34,235 nt of DNA. Source: a virus. Numbering within the stretch: the first letter of the stretch is position 1; each line of letters starts with the position of its first letter. Below are positions 14,984-22,228 of this stretch, piece by piece. The position numbers were made by a program, and so were the translations under genes. The stretch spans positions 1 through 34,235 of IMG/VR virus record IMGVR_UViG_3300017991_000259; one strand, given 5' to 3'. The notes under the pieces were generated by a model. The model did not search any database. It was given only the letters and a program-made list of their open reading frames with translations, and had not been told where the DNA came from.

Positions 14984-17632
14984 TCACTCCGCGTCCGGAT
15001 CCCGGAAAGTCCGCGCCACCTTCTCCTGGATGATCTCCCCCACCTTCTCCCCGAACCGCCGCAGGCTCATGTCATCATCCGTGAAGATGGTGCTGCCGCG
15101 CGGCACCTGGATGGGAGCGTATACCGTGACCCCGCCGGCGCCGGCCAGCGCGGCCCCCATGCGCCCGCTGCGCAGCGCCTCCAGGAGTCCCAGGTGCTCC
15201 CGCGTCTGGCGCGGCGGCATCACATACTCCCCGTCCGTCAGCCACGCCAGGTTGCTGTCCCGCCCCGGCCGGCCGCGGAACAGGCCGCCCTCCGCCATGC
15301 CGGGCAGATTCTTCAGGATGGCGTACATGGAGCCGATGGCCGCGATGGCCAGCGCAATGCCGATGAACGGGATGCCACTGAACGCTTTGAAGAACCCCGT
15401 GGCCGCGGTGGTGATGTTGCTTCCCTGCTGCGCCTTGTCCACGGCCATCTCCGTGCCGGCCGCTGCAATCCGGCCGGCGGCGCCCTGCACGGACGCCTGC
15501 GTCTTCAGCTGTTCGTTGGCCTGGTGCGCGGCCTGGTCCGTGGTGTATGCCGCCAGCTGCTTCATCAGCCACTGGCCGATGGCGCTCCATCCCACGCGCG
15601 CCATGTTCAGCGCAATGGCGCCCCACTTCTGGCTGCCGGTGCGGGACTTGTCCAGGATGCTCTCCCAGGCGGTGCCCATGCTGTTGGACAGGTCGCCGGT
15701 GAACTCCTCCCACACGGTGCGCGCCTTGTCCGTCTCCGTGTCCAGGCTGCCGGCCAGATTCTCCCAGGGCGGTTGCTCCAGGTATGGCGCCGCCGGCACG
15801 GTCTGGCCGCCGGGGAATTGCTCATAGGGTCCAGCCGCCTCCTGGCCGCCGGCCTCCGCACGCAGGGCGGCAATGCGCGCCTTCGTGTCATCCACCAGGC
15901 GCTGCACGTCCGCGCCGGCACGCGCGGTGGCATCACCCATGGCGGCCCCGAACCCGCCCCCGAATCCCTCCCACACGCCGGCCACGCGCGCCGCCAGGTT
16001 GCTGGTGACGTCCCCCCAGCCTTCCGTCAGGGCGGCCTTGAGATTGGCCACGGCCTTGGCGCCGGCTAGCGGGTTCCGGATCAGCTCCCACACGCTGCTG
16101 AAGATGTCCGCCATCTTGCTCCCGAAGGCGCGCAGCGTGCCCCACAGCTCCTCCGCCACCGCGGCAACGGTCAGGCCCACGCGCGTCCACAGGTCCCCAA
16201 TGGCGGTGCCGATGGCGCCGAAGTAGTCACCCAGCAGCGCGCCCCACCGGCCCAGGATGCGTGCACCCGTGATGATCCACGCCAGGGCCGCGCGCCACGT
16301 GTTGCCCCAGCCTCCCATGTGCTGGATGACCTTGACGATGGCGACACCCAGCGCGACGACGGCGGCCACCACCCACGTCCACGGGTTCAGTGCGGCCACG
16401 GCATTCCAGACGGCGGTGGCCGTGGCCACGGTGTAGATGACGCCGGCCAGCACCCCCAGCGTGGTCACCACGTAGTCCAGGAGCGTGCGGTGCTCACCCA
16501 TCCAGCGGAAGACGTCCACCACGCGGCCGCCCAGGGACACCACTGCATCCTTCACGCGCGTCAGGTGCTCCACGATGGTGGCACTGTTGTCCTGCACCCA
16601 GGTGGACGCGCGCGTAATGGCCTCCTTCAGCTGCACCCTGAACGTGTCGAAGAATTGCAGCGCCAGCTCCTCCAGCGCGCTGCGCAGGATCTTGGCCTGG
16701 CCCTGCACCGTGTCCATCTGCCGGTCATACGCTTCCCACGCCGCGTTGGTCCCCGTGATACTTCCCGTCAGCTGCTCCAGCCGGTCACGGTTGTCCCCCA
16801 GGATGGCAATGGCATTGGCGCCGCGGACGTTGAATTGCTTGAAAGCCTCCTCACCCACCAGGTGCCGCGCGCGCAGGTGGTCCAGCGTGCCGGCCAGGCC
16901 CTGGCCGCGCAGGTCCACGTTGCCCAGGTGTCGCGCCAGGTCACCGCTGGGTGCAATCAAGTCCTTCAGCGCCGCGCGCAGGTTCGTGCCGGCCTGGCTC
17001 GCCTCCATCCCGTTGTCCACCAGGATGGACATGGCCGCCGTGACCTCCGCGAAGGACAGGCCCAGCTGCTTTGCAATCGGCGCGCCGTACTTCAGGGAGT
17101 CCGCCAGGCGCTCCACGGACATCCGGGACTGCTGCGCGCTGGCGGCCAGGGTGTTGGCCACCATGGCGGCCTCAGAGAAGGGTATGTCAAAGGCGCGCAT
17201 CGTGGAGACCATCAGCTCCGCGGTGGTGGTCATGTCGGCCATCTCGCTGCCGGCCAACTTCAGCACCGCCTCCACCGCGCCGATGTTCTCCTCCACCGTC
17301 AGGCCGGACTTGGCCAGGACGGTCATGGCGTTGGACACCTCGCGCGCGCTGTAGGCCGTGGTGGACCCCAGCTCCCGTGCGCGATCTTCCAGCGCCGTCA
17401 GCTGCGTCTCCGTGGCATGAGACACAGCCGCAATGTTGGCCATCCCCTGCTCAAAACTGCCACCGATCAGGCCGGCAGCGGCGGCCACCGCCGTGAATCC
17501 GATGACCAGCCCACGCATGATGCGATTGGCGGAGCTACGGAATTGCCGCAGATCCCGCTTCGTGCGTGCCAGCTGCGTCCTGAACTGGCGACCGTTCAGG
17601 CGCAGATAGGTCTGGATGGTCTTGCGCGCCAC
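14984..17632 (-). CDS. Tape measure protein
   Basis: 882 residues from GTG at 17632. It sets tail length and is injected at infection. The N-terminal region carries the core domain of phage tape measures (residues about 85-240: STTAYSAREVSNAMTVLAKS, QQSRMSVERLADSLKYGAP, NGMEASQAGTNLRAALKD). Hydrophobic segments lie at about 38-58, in the middle (NPWTWVVAAVVALGVAIVKV) and near residue 765 (IPFIGIALAIAAIGSMYAIL). By the usual 1.5 angstrom per residue this predicts a tail of roughly 130 nm. It follows the G/GT chaperone genes as in other siphoviruses. Confidence 0.92.
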   Translation of the reverse strand: MARKTIQTYLRLNGRQFRTQLARTKRDLRQFRSSANRIMRGLVIGFTAVAAAAGLIGGSFEQGMANIAAVSHATETQLTALEDRARELGSTTAYSAREVSNAMTVLAKSGLTVEENIGAVEAVLKLAGSEMADMTTTAELMVSTMRAFDIPFSEAAMVANTLAASAQQSRMSVERLADSLKYGAPIAKQLGLSFAEVTAAMSILVDNGMEASQAGTNLRAALKDLIAPSGDLARHLGNVDLRGQGLAGTLDHLRARHLVGEEAFKQFNVRGANAIAILGDNRDRLEQLTGSITGTNAAWEAYDRQMDTVQGQAKILRSALEELALQFFDTFRVQLKEAITRASTWVQDNSATIVEHLTRVKDAVVSLGGRVVDVFRWMGEHRTLLDYVVTTLGVLAGVIYTVATATAVWNAVAALNPWTWVVAAVVALGVAIVKVIQHMGGWGNTWRAALAWIITGARILGRWGALLGDYFGAIGTAIGDLWTRVGLTVAAVAEELWGTLRAFGSKMADIFSSVWELIRNPLAGAKAVANLKAALTEGWGDVTSNLAARVAGVWEGFGGGFGAAMGDATARAGADVQRLVDDTKARIAALRAEAGGQEAAGPYEQFPGGQTVPAAPYLEQPPWENLAGSLDTETDKARTVWEEFTGDLSNSMGTAWESILDKSRTGSQKWGAIALNMARVGWSAIGQWLMKQLAAYTTDQAAHQANEQLKTQASVQGAAGRIAAAGTEMAVDKAQQGSNITTAATGFFKAFSGIPFIGIALAIAAIGSMYAILKNLPGMAEGGLFRGRPGRDSNLAWLTDGEYVMPPRQTREHLGLLEALRSGRMGAALAGAGGVTVYAPIQVPRGSTIFTDDDMSLRRFGEKVGEIIQEKVARTFRDPDAE

Positions 17633-17635
17633 GTC

Positions 17636-18013
17636 CTATGCCCTCGCAAAGGTGATGGCGCGAGAACGCTGCCCCGCGCCGGCACCCGGTTCCGGTGTTG
17701 GCGGATCCTTCCGGCGGCGCTTCTCATGCGCCGTCACCAGCTCATGGATTCTGTCCAGGGTGTCCATCACGCGCTCCTCCTGGTCCAGGATCCCGCCGGC
17801 GTCCGGCAGGTGGCCATACGTCACGGTTCTGCGGTACAACTTCAGCAGGTACTGGGCCGCGGGCATGAGCACCGGCTGCTCCCCGGTCTCCAGGGGACAC
17901 CCAGCACAGAAAGGCCCCCGGTCATCCGCCGGCACGTCACACGTGTCACAGTCCGCCGGCTGGTCCCCACGCGCCTCCAGCTCCAGCAGGTATGTGACGG
18001 CCCGCGTTATTCC
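17636..18013 (-). CDS. Tail chaperone GT-type extension, read by -1 frameshift
   Basis: This frame is open from the end of the gpG-like gene and lies -1 relative to it. Reading GGA ATA ACG from 18013 gives 125 residues starting GITRAVTYLLELEARGDQ. It holds a zinc-ribbon-like CxxC...CxxC (C22, C25, C36, C39 of the extension) and a basic tail. It has no strong start of its own (only GTG at 17935, mid-motif). In lambda and many siphoviruses a -1 shift joins G and T; here the join would give a product of about 268 residues. Confidence 0.7.
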   Translation of the reverse strand, partial: GITRAVTYLLELEARGDQPADCDTCDVPADDRGPFCAGCPLETGEQPVLMPAAQYLLKLYRRTVTYGHLPDAGGILDQEERVMDTLDRIHELVTAHEKRRRKDPPTPEPGAGAGQRSRAITFARA

Positions 18014-18441
18014 CCCAGCTCCTCCTCCCCGGTGTCATCCTCACCGTTGATGATGTTGATGCGCTCCAGCAGCTTGGTGACCATGAACCCCGGCAGCAGC
18101 GCATAGGTGCTGTAGTCCAGCCGCTCCACAGCCTTCCCGTCCTCCGTCGTCAGGCCGTTGGCGCCGTCCTGGTCCCCCACCTGCCAGACGGAGCGCACCA
18201 CGCGCTCCCGGGCCACGTCCCCGGTCATCCACTGGCCGCTGCCCTTCCGATCCATCCGCGCCATCAGGTTGCTGATGTGCCGGTTGTCCTTCCCCAGCAG
18301 CGGCTTCAGGTAGAACACCACCAGGCCGGCGGTGTCCGCCTCCCCCTCCGCCTCCAGCTGCTGCTCGTTGTATGCGATCTCCAGGCGGTCACAGCTCTCC
18401 AGGGCCTCAGGCTTGGCCCGGAGTACAAAGGTTCCCTGCAC
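18007..18441 (-). CDS. Tail assembly chaperone (gpG-like)
   Basis: 144 residues from GTG at 18441. It lies between the tail tube gene and the tape measure, the conserved place for the tail chaperone, and has an acidic C-terminus (GEDDTGEEELGE) like gpG homologues. The last codons read CTG GGG GAA TAA, with a run of five G at 18012-18016 as a plausible slip site into the -1 frame. It would keep the tape measure soluble during tube assembly. Confidence 0.75.
   Translation of the reverse strand: MQGTFVLRAKPEALESCDRLEIAYNEQQLEAEGEADTAGLVVFYLKPLLGKDNRHISNLMARMDRKGSGQWMTGDVARERVVRSVWQVGDQDGANGLTTEDGKAVERLDYSTYALLPGFMVTKLLERINIINGEDDTGEEELGE
18011..18016 (-). other. Candidate -1 frameshift site
   Basis: GGGGGA just before the gpG-like stop. 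A P-site tRNA on GGG can re-pair with GGG after a one-base backward slip, while GAA to GGA pairs imperfectly, so this is not the canonical X-XXY-YYZ heptamer. Support comes mainly from the open -1 frame with a zinc motif and from the conserved gene order. Confidence 0.55.
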
Positions 18442-18461
18442 GTCTCACTCCTGCGTGTCCC

Positions 18462-18483
18462 AGCCGGCCCCGGCTTGCCGGCT
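18462..18483 (-). terminator. Stem-loop after tail tube gene
   Basis: AGCCGGC (18462-18468) pairs with GCCGGCT (18477-18483) around an 8-base loop, starting 8 bases beyond the tube stop. There is no T-run, so partial termination or mRNA 3'-end protection is more likely than full termination. Confidence 0.45.
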
Positions 18484-18490
18484 AGATGGC

Positions 18491-19477
18491 CTACGTGAAC
18501 GCCGAGCCGGCCGGCTCCGTGTACTGCACATCCACCAGATAGCTGGCGGCATTCTTGAACGCCTTGCACTTCAGGGTGCTGGTGATGTGCTCCGCGCCCT
18601 GGCCCACCTCGCCGGGCACGTTGTCCGTGATGCGCGCTTCCTCGATGATGAGCTGCATGACGCTGCTGCCGATGGTCCAGCAGATTTCCACGCCGATGTC
18701 CTGCCCCGCCACCCAGGCATCATAGTCATCCCGCGCGCCTCCGGACTTGAACTCCCGTTCCACCTCGAACGTCAGCGTGCGTGCGCCTTCGTTCAGCGCC
18801 GTGGGCTGCTCCGTGTCCAGCTCGATCCCAGCGCCCTCCAGCTCCTGCGTCAGGTCCAGCTTGATGCCCCGGATGGCGTTGTCCTGCGCGACGGCGCCGC
18901 CGTTGTATCCGATCTTGAACCCGCCACCACTGGTGGCGGCCAGGCCGGCCCAGGACAGCGGTGCGTTGTTCGCGCCGGACAGGAAGGACGGGGAGAGGAC
19001 CGTTTCCGGGGTGCCCAGGTCGCACCCGGGGCCGGACACGTTCAGCTTGGCGTAGTCGTTCACCCGCTGCTCCAGGGACAGGCTCTGGACCTTTGCCCCC
19101 ACCAGGTTCTGTGTGACCTTGGCGCCGGTGTCCAGGTCAACACCCCGGCCCACCTTCAGGTTGAGATACTGCGCGGCCTCCGCCGGCCGGATGTCGTGGT
19201 GGTCGGTGTCCCAGGTGTCACTCCCCAGGAACAGCCACAGCAGGTAGCCGAAATCGAAACAGGACGGCGCCATGCCCTGGATGTTCCACGTGAAGTCAAA
19301 GCCGTGCTCCTGGATGTTGTGCACATCCCGGTCCTGCGCGTTGGGCTGCTCGCTCAGGTTGGGCACGCCCTCGATGTTGGCGGACTCGTAGATGGGCCAC
19401 ACCTGGACGGTGGCGGTGCTGCTGGCGTCCGCGGCCTTGGCCAGCCCCACCTTGCCCTTACGCTTGGGCAGGCTCAT
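18491..19477 (-). CDS. Major tail tube protein
   Basis: 328 residues starting MSLPKRKGKVGLAKAADASS. It polymerises as hexameric rings into the tail tube. It sits between gpU/small gene and the G/GT chaperones, the fixed place of the tube gene. Recognisable tube-like features are WPIYESANIEGVPNLSEQ near the N-terminus, a strand-rich body and a C-terminal HITSTLKCKAFKNAASYLVD segment similar to Phage_tube_2 type proteins. The gene starts 20 bases inside the end of the preceding 76-residue gene and is followed by a stem-loop. Confidence 0.8.
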   Translation of the reverse strand: MSLPKRKGKVGLAKAADASSTATVQVWPIYESANIEGVPNLSEQPNAQDRDVHNIQEHGFDFTWNIQGMAPSCFDFGYLLWLFLGSDTWDTDHHDIRPAEAAQYLNLKVGRGVDLDTGAKVTQNLVGAKVQSLSLEQRVNDYAKLNVSGPGCDLGTPETVLSPSFLSGANNAPLSWAGLAATSGGGFKIGYNGGAVAQDNAIRGIKLDLTQELEGAGIELDTEQPTALNEGARTLTFEVEREFKSGGARDDYDAWVAGQDIGVEICWTIGSSVMQLIIEEARITDNVPGEVGQGAEHITSTLKCKAFKNAASYLVDVQYTEPAGSAFT

Positions 19478-19688
19478 GGTCTGCTCCTTTCCTCCGGCTC
19501 CGGGCCGGCTTCACGCCCTCACCGGGCTGGTCCGCGTCCTCGAAATAGCCAGCGCCCGTGCGCCGCGCCAGGTGCTGCCGCGCTGCTCCCGGGGTCACCT
19601 CGATGGTCTCCCCAGGCTTCACGCCGCGGCCGTCCACGTGCACGGTGCTGCCTTCCTCGCTCACCCACCTCAGGGTCCTGGTCTTCAT
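19458..19688 (-). CDS. Small protein before tail tube, 76 aa
   Basis: Starts MKTRTLRWVSEEGSTVHV after GGAGGAGCTGTG. The first 50 residues look like a small beta barrel with a DGRGVKPGETIEVTPGAARQ segment. The C-terminus is basic. Such short genes before the tube gene are frequent in siphoviruses and may be tube or tail completion accessories. The gap upstream (19689-19740) carries CTCGAG element C. Function unknown. Confidence 0.65.
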   Translation of the reverse strand: MKTRTLRWVSEEGSTVHVDGRGVKPGETIEVTPGAARQHLARRTGAGYFEDADQPGEGVKPARSRRKGADHEPAQA

Positions 19689-19705
19689 CACAGCTCCTCC
19701 GAAAC

Positions 19706-19721
19706 CTCGAGCTCCGCCCCG
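19706..19721 (-). repeat. CTCGAG element, copy C
   Basis: The 16 bases CTCGAGCTCCGCCCCG are identical to part of copy A (1578-1593). On the minus strand the element is followed by GTTTCGGAGGAG, the ribosome binding site of the gene starting at 19688, exactly as in copy A. Confidence 0.7.
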
Positions 19722-19740
19722 GCTGGAAACATCCCGGCCA

Positions 19741-20199
19741 TCACGGCAGCGTGAGAATGGTCTCCGGGTCGTCCGCGGCCACGCTGTATTGGCACGTGAA
19801 CGTCATGCGCATCCGCCCGCGCGGCTTCTCCTGCTCCCCAGTCAGGTCCGGCTCCGTGTTGGCAATGATGATGTGGTCACAGTAGCCAGCCAGGGTGTTG
19901 TCCGCGGCTATGGCCACTTCCACCTCCGCACACAGCGTGTTGAGCTGCGTGACCACGTTGGTGGTGTCCTCATCCAGCGCGTCAATCACCACGCTGAACA
20001 CCCGCACCTGCTGGCTGTCCAGGTCGCTGATTTCATCCGGGTCCACATCCTCCGGGCCGTGGCCCAGGATCAGCGCCGGCAGCGCCGACGGGGCCACCGG
20101 GTGCACGCGCGCCTCATAGATGCGCTCACTGGCGGAAGTCCCCGCCGCCAGGAGGACCGTCTTGATCTTCGTGAGAATCTGCGTCCGCGCGTGTGCCAT
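19741..20199 (-). CDS. Minor tail protein U (tail terminator)
   Basis: 152 residues starting MAHARTQILTKIKTVL. It resembles gpU-type tail terminators: an N-terminal helix with RTQILTKIKTVLLAAGTS, a strand pair PALILGHGPEDVD, RVFSVVIDALDEDTTN, then a long helix LNTLCAEVEVAIAADNTLA and a final strand RMRMTFTCQYSVAADDPET. gpU caps the finished tail tube and joins it to the head. Located between gpZ and the tube gene as in lambda. Confidence 0.8.
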   Translation of the reverse strand: MAHARTQILTKIKTVLLAAGTSASERIYEARVHPVAPSALPALILGHGPEDVDPDEISDLDSQQVRVFSVVIDALDEDTTNVVTQLNTLCAEVEVAIAADNTLAGYCDHIIIANTEPDLTGEQEKPRGRMRMTFTCQYSVAADDPETILTLP

Positions 20200-20202
20200 G
20201 CC

Positions 20203-20775
20203 TTACGCCCTCTCCATCCGCCAGACCACCTGGCGCGGGATCTCCTCATCTACCATGCGCTGCGCCTCCCGGTCCGCCACCGTCCGGATGACCTCCATGG
20301 CCAGGTCATGCATGAAGATCCGTTTGGCCGTCACCGGCAGCCGGTTCCGTCTGGGCCGCCCCTTGCTGTCCTTCCCCGTGGACACGCGCGCCCTGGGGGA
20401 CCGTTTCACCACCAGCAGCTTGCCGCTGTTGCGGCCGTTGATGAGAAACGCCCCAGGGAACTTGTGCGCGCCGGTGGTCACGCCGGTGGCCGTCTCAACG
20501 GGGGTGGCAATGCGCACCGGGTTCAGGCTTTTGCTGTAGACCCGCACCTCCGCCACCATCCGGCGCCGGTGCGCGCGGCGGATATAGTACCGCTGGCGGA
20601 TGTGCTTCTGCGCCACGTGGAGCCGGCGGGCCGTTTCCCGGACGGACTTGGTGCGGATCTTCCCCGCCGTCTTGTTCAGGGCACCGGCCACGGCCAGCTC
20701 CATCACCTTGTCCCCGCGGTTCAGCATCTGCACCACCGTGCGATCATTGATGACCAGCTGCGGCCCGTCCTGCAT
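20203..20775 (-). CDS. Minor tail protein Z
   Basis: 190 residues starting MQDGPQLVINDRTVV, in an ATGA overlap with the upstream stop at 20775. It matches the gpZ family layout: AGALNKTAGKIRTKSVRETA (residues about 30-50), HVAQKHIRQRYYIRRA, then basic strands, GAFLINGRNSGK and a C-terminal helix. gpZ connects tail and head. The upstream frame to 20835 lacks a good start. Confidence 0.85.
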   Translation of the reverse strand: MQDGPQLVINDRTVVQMLNRGDKVMELAVAGALNKTAGKIRTKSVRETARRLHVAQKHIRQRYYIRRAHRRRMVAEVRVYSKSLNPVRIATPVETATGVTTGAHKFPGAFLINGRNSGKLLVVKRSPRARVSTGKDSKGRPRRNRLPVTAKRIFMHDLAMEVIRTVADREAQRMVDEEIPRQVVWRMERA

Positions 20776-21449
20776 CACGCTGCCTCCTGGAGCCGCAGGT
20801 CCAGCAGTCCCGTGCCGTCCGGCCGGCGGCCGCACACCGTCCAGGAGTCGTCACGCTCCGCGAACACCGCGGAGTGGCCGTGCTCCACACCAGTAGCCAG
20901 GGCCGCCTCCACGGTCACCGTGGGCTGCGTCCCCGCCATGCCCAGCGCCGGCCGGGACGGATCCCGGAAGATGCCCCACAGGGACAGCTCCCCGTTGAAT
21001 GTCACCACCTCACCGTGGTCCTTCAGGAAGATGGCCGCGTCACCTTCCTGAACCCCCACGGATGTGACGGTCAGCACGCTGGAATACATGACATCCCCGC
21101 AGGCCGTCACCTTCAGTCGAGTCCCCCACACCTCCCCGACCTGTGGAAAGTCCAGGCTGAAGTCCACCCATTGCGGCACGTGCACCTGGCCACCGCCAAA
21201 CCATCCCGGCTCCACGTCCTTCCCGTACTGGCCCGGCCAGTCCTCCCAGCCGGCGCCGTCACGGTTGCGCTGCACCTGAAGGTGCCCCGTGCTCACGGGG
21301 CCGTCACCGTTCACGATGTAGTAGCCTCCGCGGAAGACGCGGGAGACCACGCTGGGCTGGTCGAATGCCCCCGGCGCCACCACCCCGATGGGTGGGGACA
21401 TGGCGCGCCACACGCGGTTGCCGATTTCCCAGCCGTACTGGTCACCCAC
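20775..21449 (-). CDS. Head-tail connector with gpFII-like C-terminal domain
   Basis: 224 residues from GTG at 21449 (overlapping the upstream stop). The C-terminal 90 residues (DAAIFLKDHGEVVTFNGELS, WGIFRDPSRPALGMAGTQPT, DGTGLLDLRLQEA) follow the pattern of small phage head-tail joining proteins. The first 130 residues are an extra strand-rich domain (GWEIGNRVWRAMSPPIGVV...) not seen in the minimal joiners. Position between two joiner-type genes and gpZ supports the role. I cannot assign the N-terminal domain. Confidence 0.65.
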   Translation of the reverse strand: MGDQYGWEIGNRVWRAMSPPIGVVAPGAFDQPSVVSRVFRGGYYIVNGDGPVSTGHLQVQRNRDGAGWEDWPGQYGKDVEPGWFGGGQVHVPQWVDFSLDFPQVGEVWGTRLKVTACGDVMYSSVLTVTSVGVQEGDAAIFLKDHGEVVTFNGELSLWGIFRDPSRPALGMAGTQPTVTVEAALATGVEHGHSAVFAERDDSWTVCGRRPDGTGLLDLRLQEAA

Positions 21450-21742
21450 TAGAATGGATCCTCCAGGATCAGGACCAGTCCGCCGTCTCCCGTGGGGTGC
21501 AGCTCGCGCACCACGAACAGCTGCACCCCGGTCACGGTCAGGATGGTGCCCTGCACAATGCTGGCAGCATCCGCGGCGGCCTTCTCACACAGGAACGTGT
21601 AGGCCACGCCCTCCACGTCCACGTCCTCCACCCACTCCCCGTCCCCCAGGATCCCGGGGACGCTGTTGGCTCCCACGTTCGCTGCGTGCGCGTGTTCGTC
21701 CGTGCGCAGGAACAGGGACCAGTCCTCAGTGAGTGGCGGCAC
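21449..21742 (-). CDS. Head completion protein (gpFII-like)
   Basis: 97 residues from GTG at 21742, preceded by GGGGAGTAGGAC. The C-terminal pattern ILTVTGVQLFVVRELHPTGD ending GLVLILEDPF matches the end of small head-tail joining proteins, here with the shared joiner layout of an acidic EHAHAANVGANSVP N-terminal part. It likely closes the portal vertex for tail attachment. The neighbouring 224-residue gene has a second copy of the same kind of domain. Confidence 0.65.
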   Translation of the reverse strand: MPPLTEDWSLFLRTDEHAHAANVGANSVPGILGDGEWVEDVDVEGVAYTFLCEKAAADAASIVQGTILTVTGVQLFVVRELHPTGDGGLVLILEDPF

Positions 21743-21745
21743 GTC

Positions 21746-22129
21746 CTACTCCCCGCCGGTGTCCGGCGTCTCCTCCGGCGCCGTGGCGGCCTCCTTGTTC
21801 GTGCGCCGGCGGCCGCGCTTGCCCTGCGCCTTCTTCAGCGCCGCCTCCAGCTCCGCCACCCTGTCCTCCAGACTGGCCCCGGCCGCCGGCTTCACCTTGG
21901 CCTCCTTCAGCGGGCCGGGCTCGCTCAGCTCCACGCCCTTCTCCGCCTCCTCCGCCTTGCCAATCCGGATCAGGAACTCCGCGTCCTCCTCCGGCACCAG
22001 CTTCTCCCCGTCCCCGACCTTGTAGCTGCGCGAGTCCAGCAGCAGCAGCTTGCCGAACTTGGCCCGCGTCTGCGCCAGCATGGTGATGGCAGCCACCTTG
22101 TCCTTCTTCTTCTTGCGGGTCCCGGCCAT
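21746..22129 (-). CDS. Head-region accessory protein, 127 aa
   Basis: Starts MAGTRKKKKDKVAAITMLAQ with GGGAGG 8 bases upstream of ATG at 22129. The longer GTG frame at 22219 would run through the stem-loop that follows the capsid gene. The C-terminal half is a charged coiled coil (SLEDRVAELEAALKKAQGKR) with an acidic tail. Lambda gpFI sits at this place and has a similar charged, partly disordered character; FI-type function is an inference from position. Confidence 0.6.
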   Translation of the reverse strand: MAGTRKKKKDKVAAITMLAQTRAKFGKLLLLDSRSYKVGDGEKLVPEEDAEFLIRIGKAEEAEKGVELSEPGPLKEAKVKPAAGASLEDRVAELEAALKKAQGKRGRRRTNKEAATAPEETPDTGGE

Positions 22130-22175
22130 GTCCCGGTCCTCCCATTTCTGGCGCATCTCGCGCCGGTTCTGGATG

Positions 22176-22205
22176 TGGCCGGGGACGAGTGAACGCCCCC
22201 GGCCA
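22176..22205 (-). terminator. Stem-loop after capsid gene
   Basis: TGGCCGGGG (22176-22184) pairs with CCCCGGCCA (22197-22205), a perfect 9-bp stem with a 12-base loop, starting 24 bases beyond the capsid stop. It lacks a T-run, so partial termination or transcript-end protection is likely. Confidence 0.55.
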
Positions 22206-22228
22206 GTGGTCGTCAGCACCGTGTCACG

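Noticed and set aside
16319-18106. 595-codon plus-strand frame
   Set aside because: Opposite the tape measure and chaperone genes, with no ribosome binding site and no recognisable motif.
22130-22219. Longer GTG start for the accessory gene after the capsid
   Set aside because: It would include the capsid-distal stem-loop; ATG at 22129 has a well-spaced GGGAGG.
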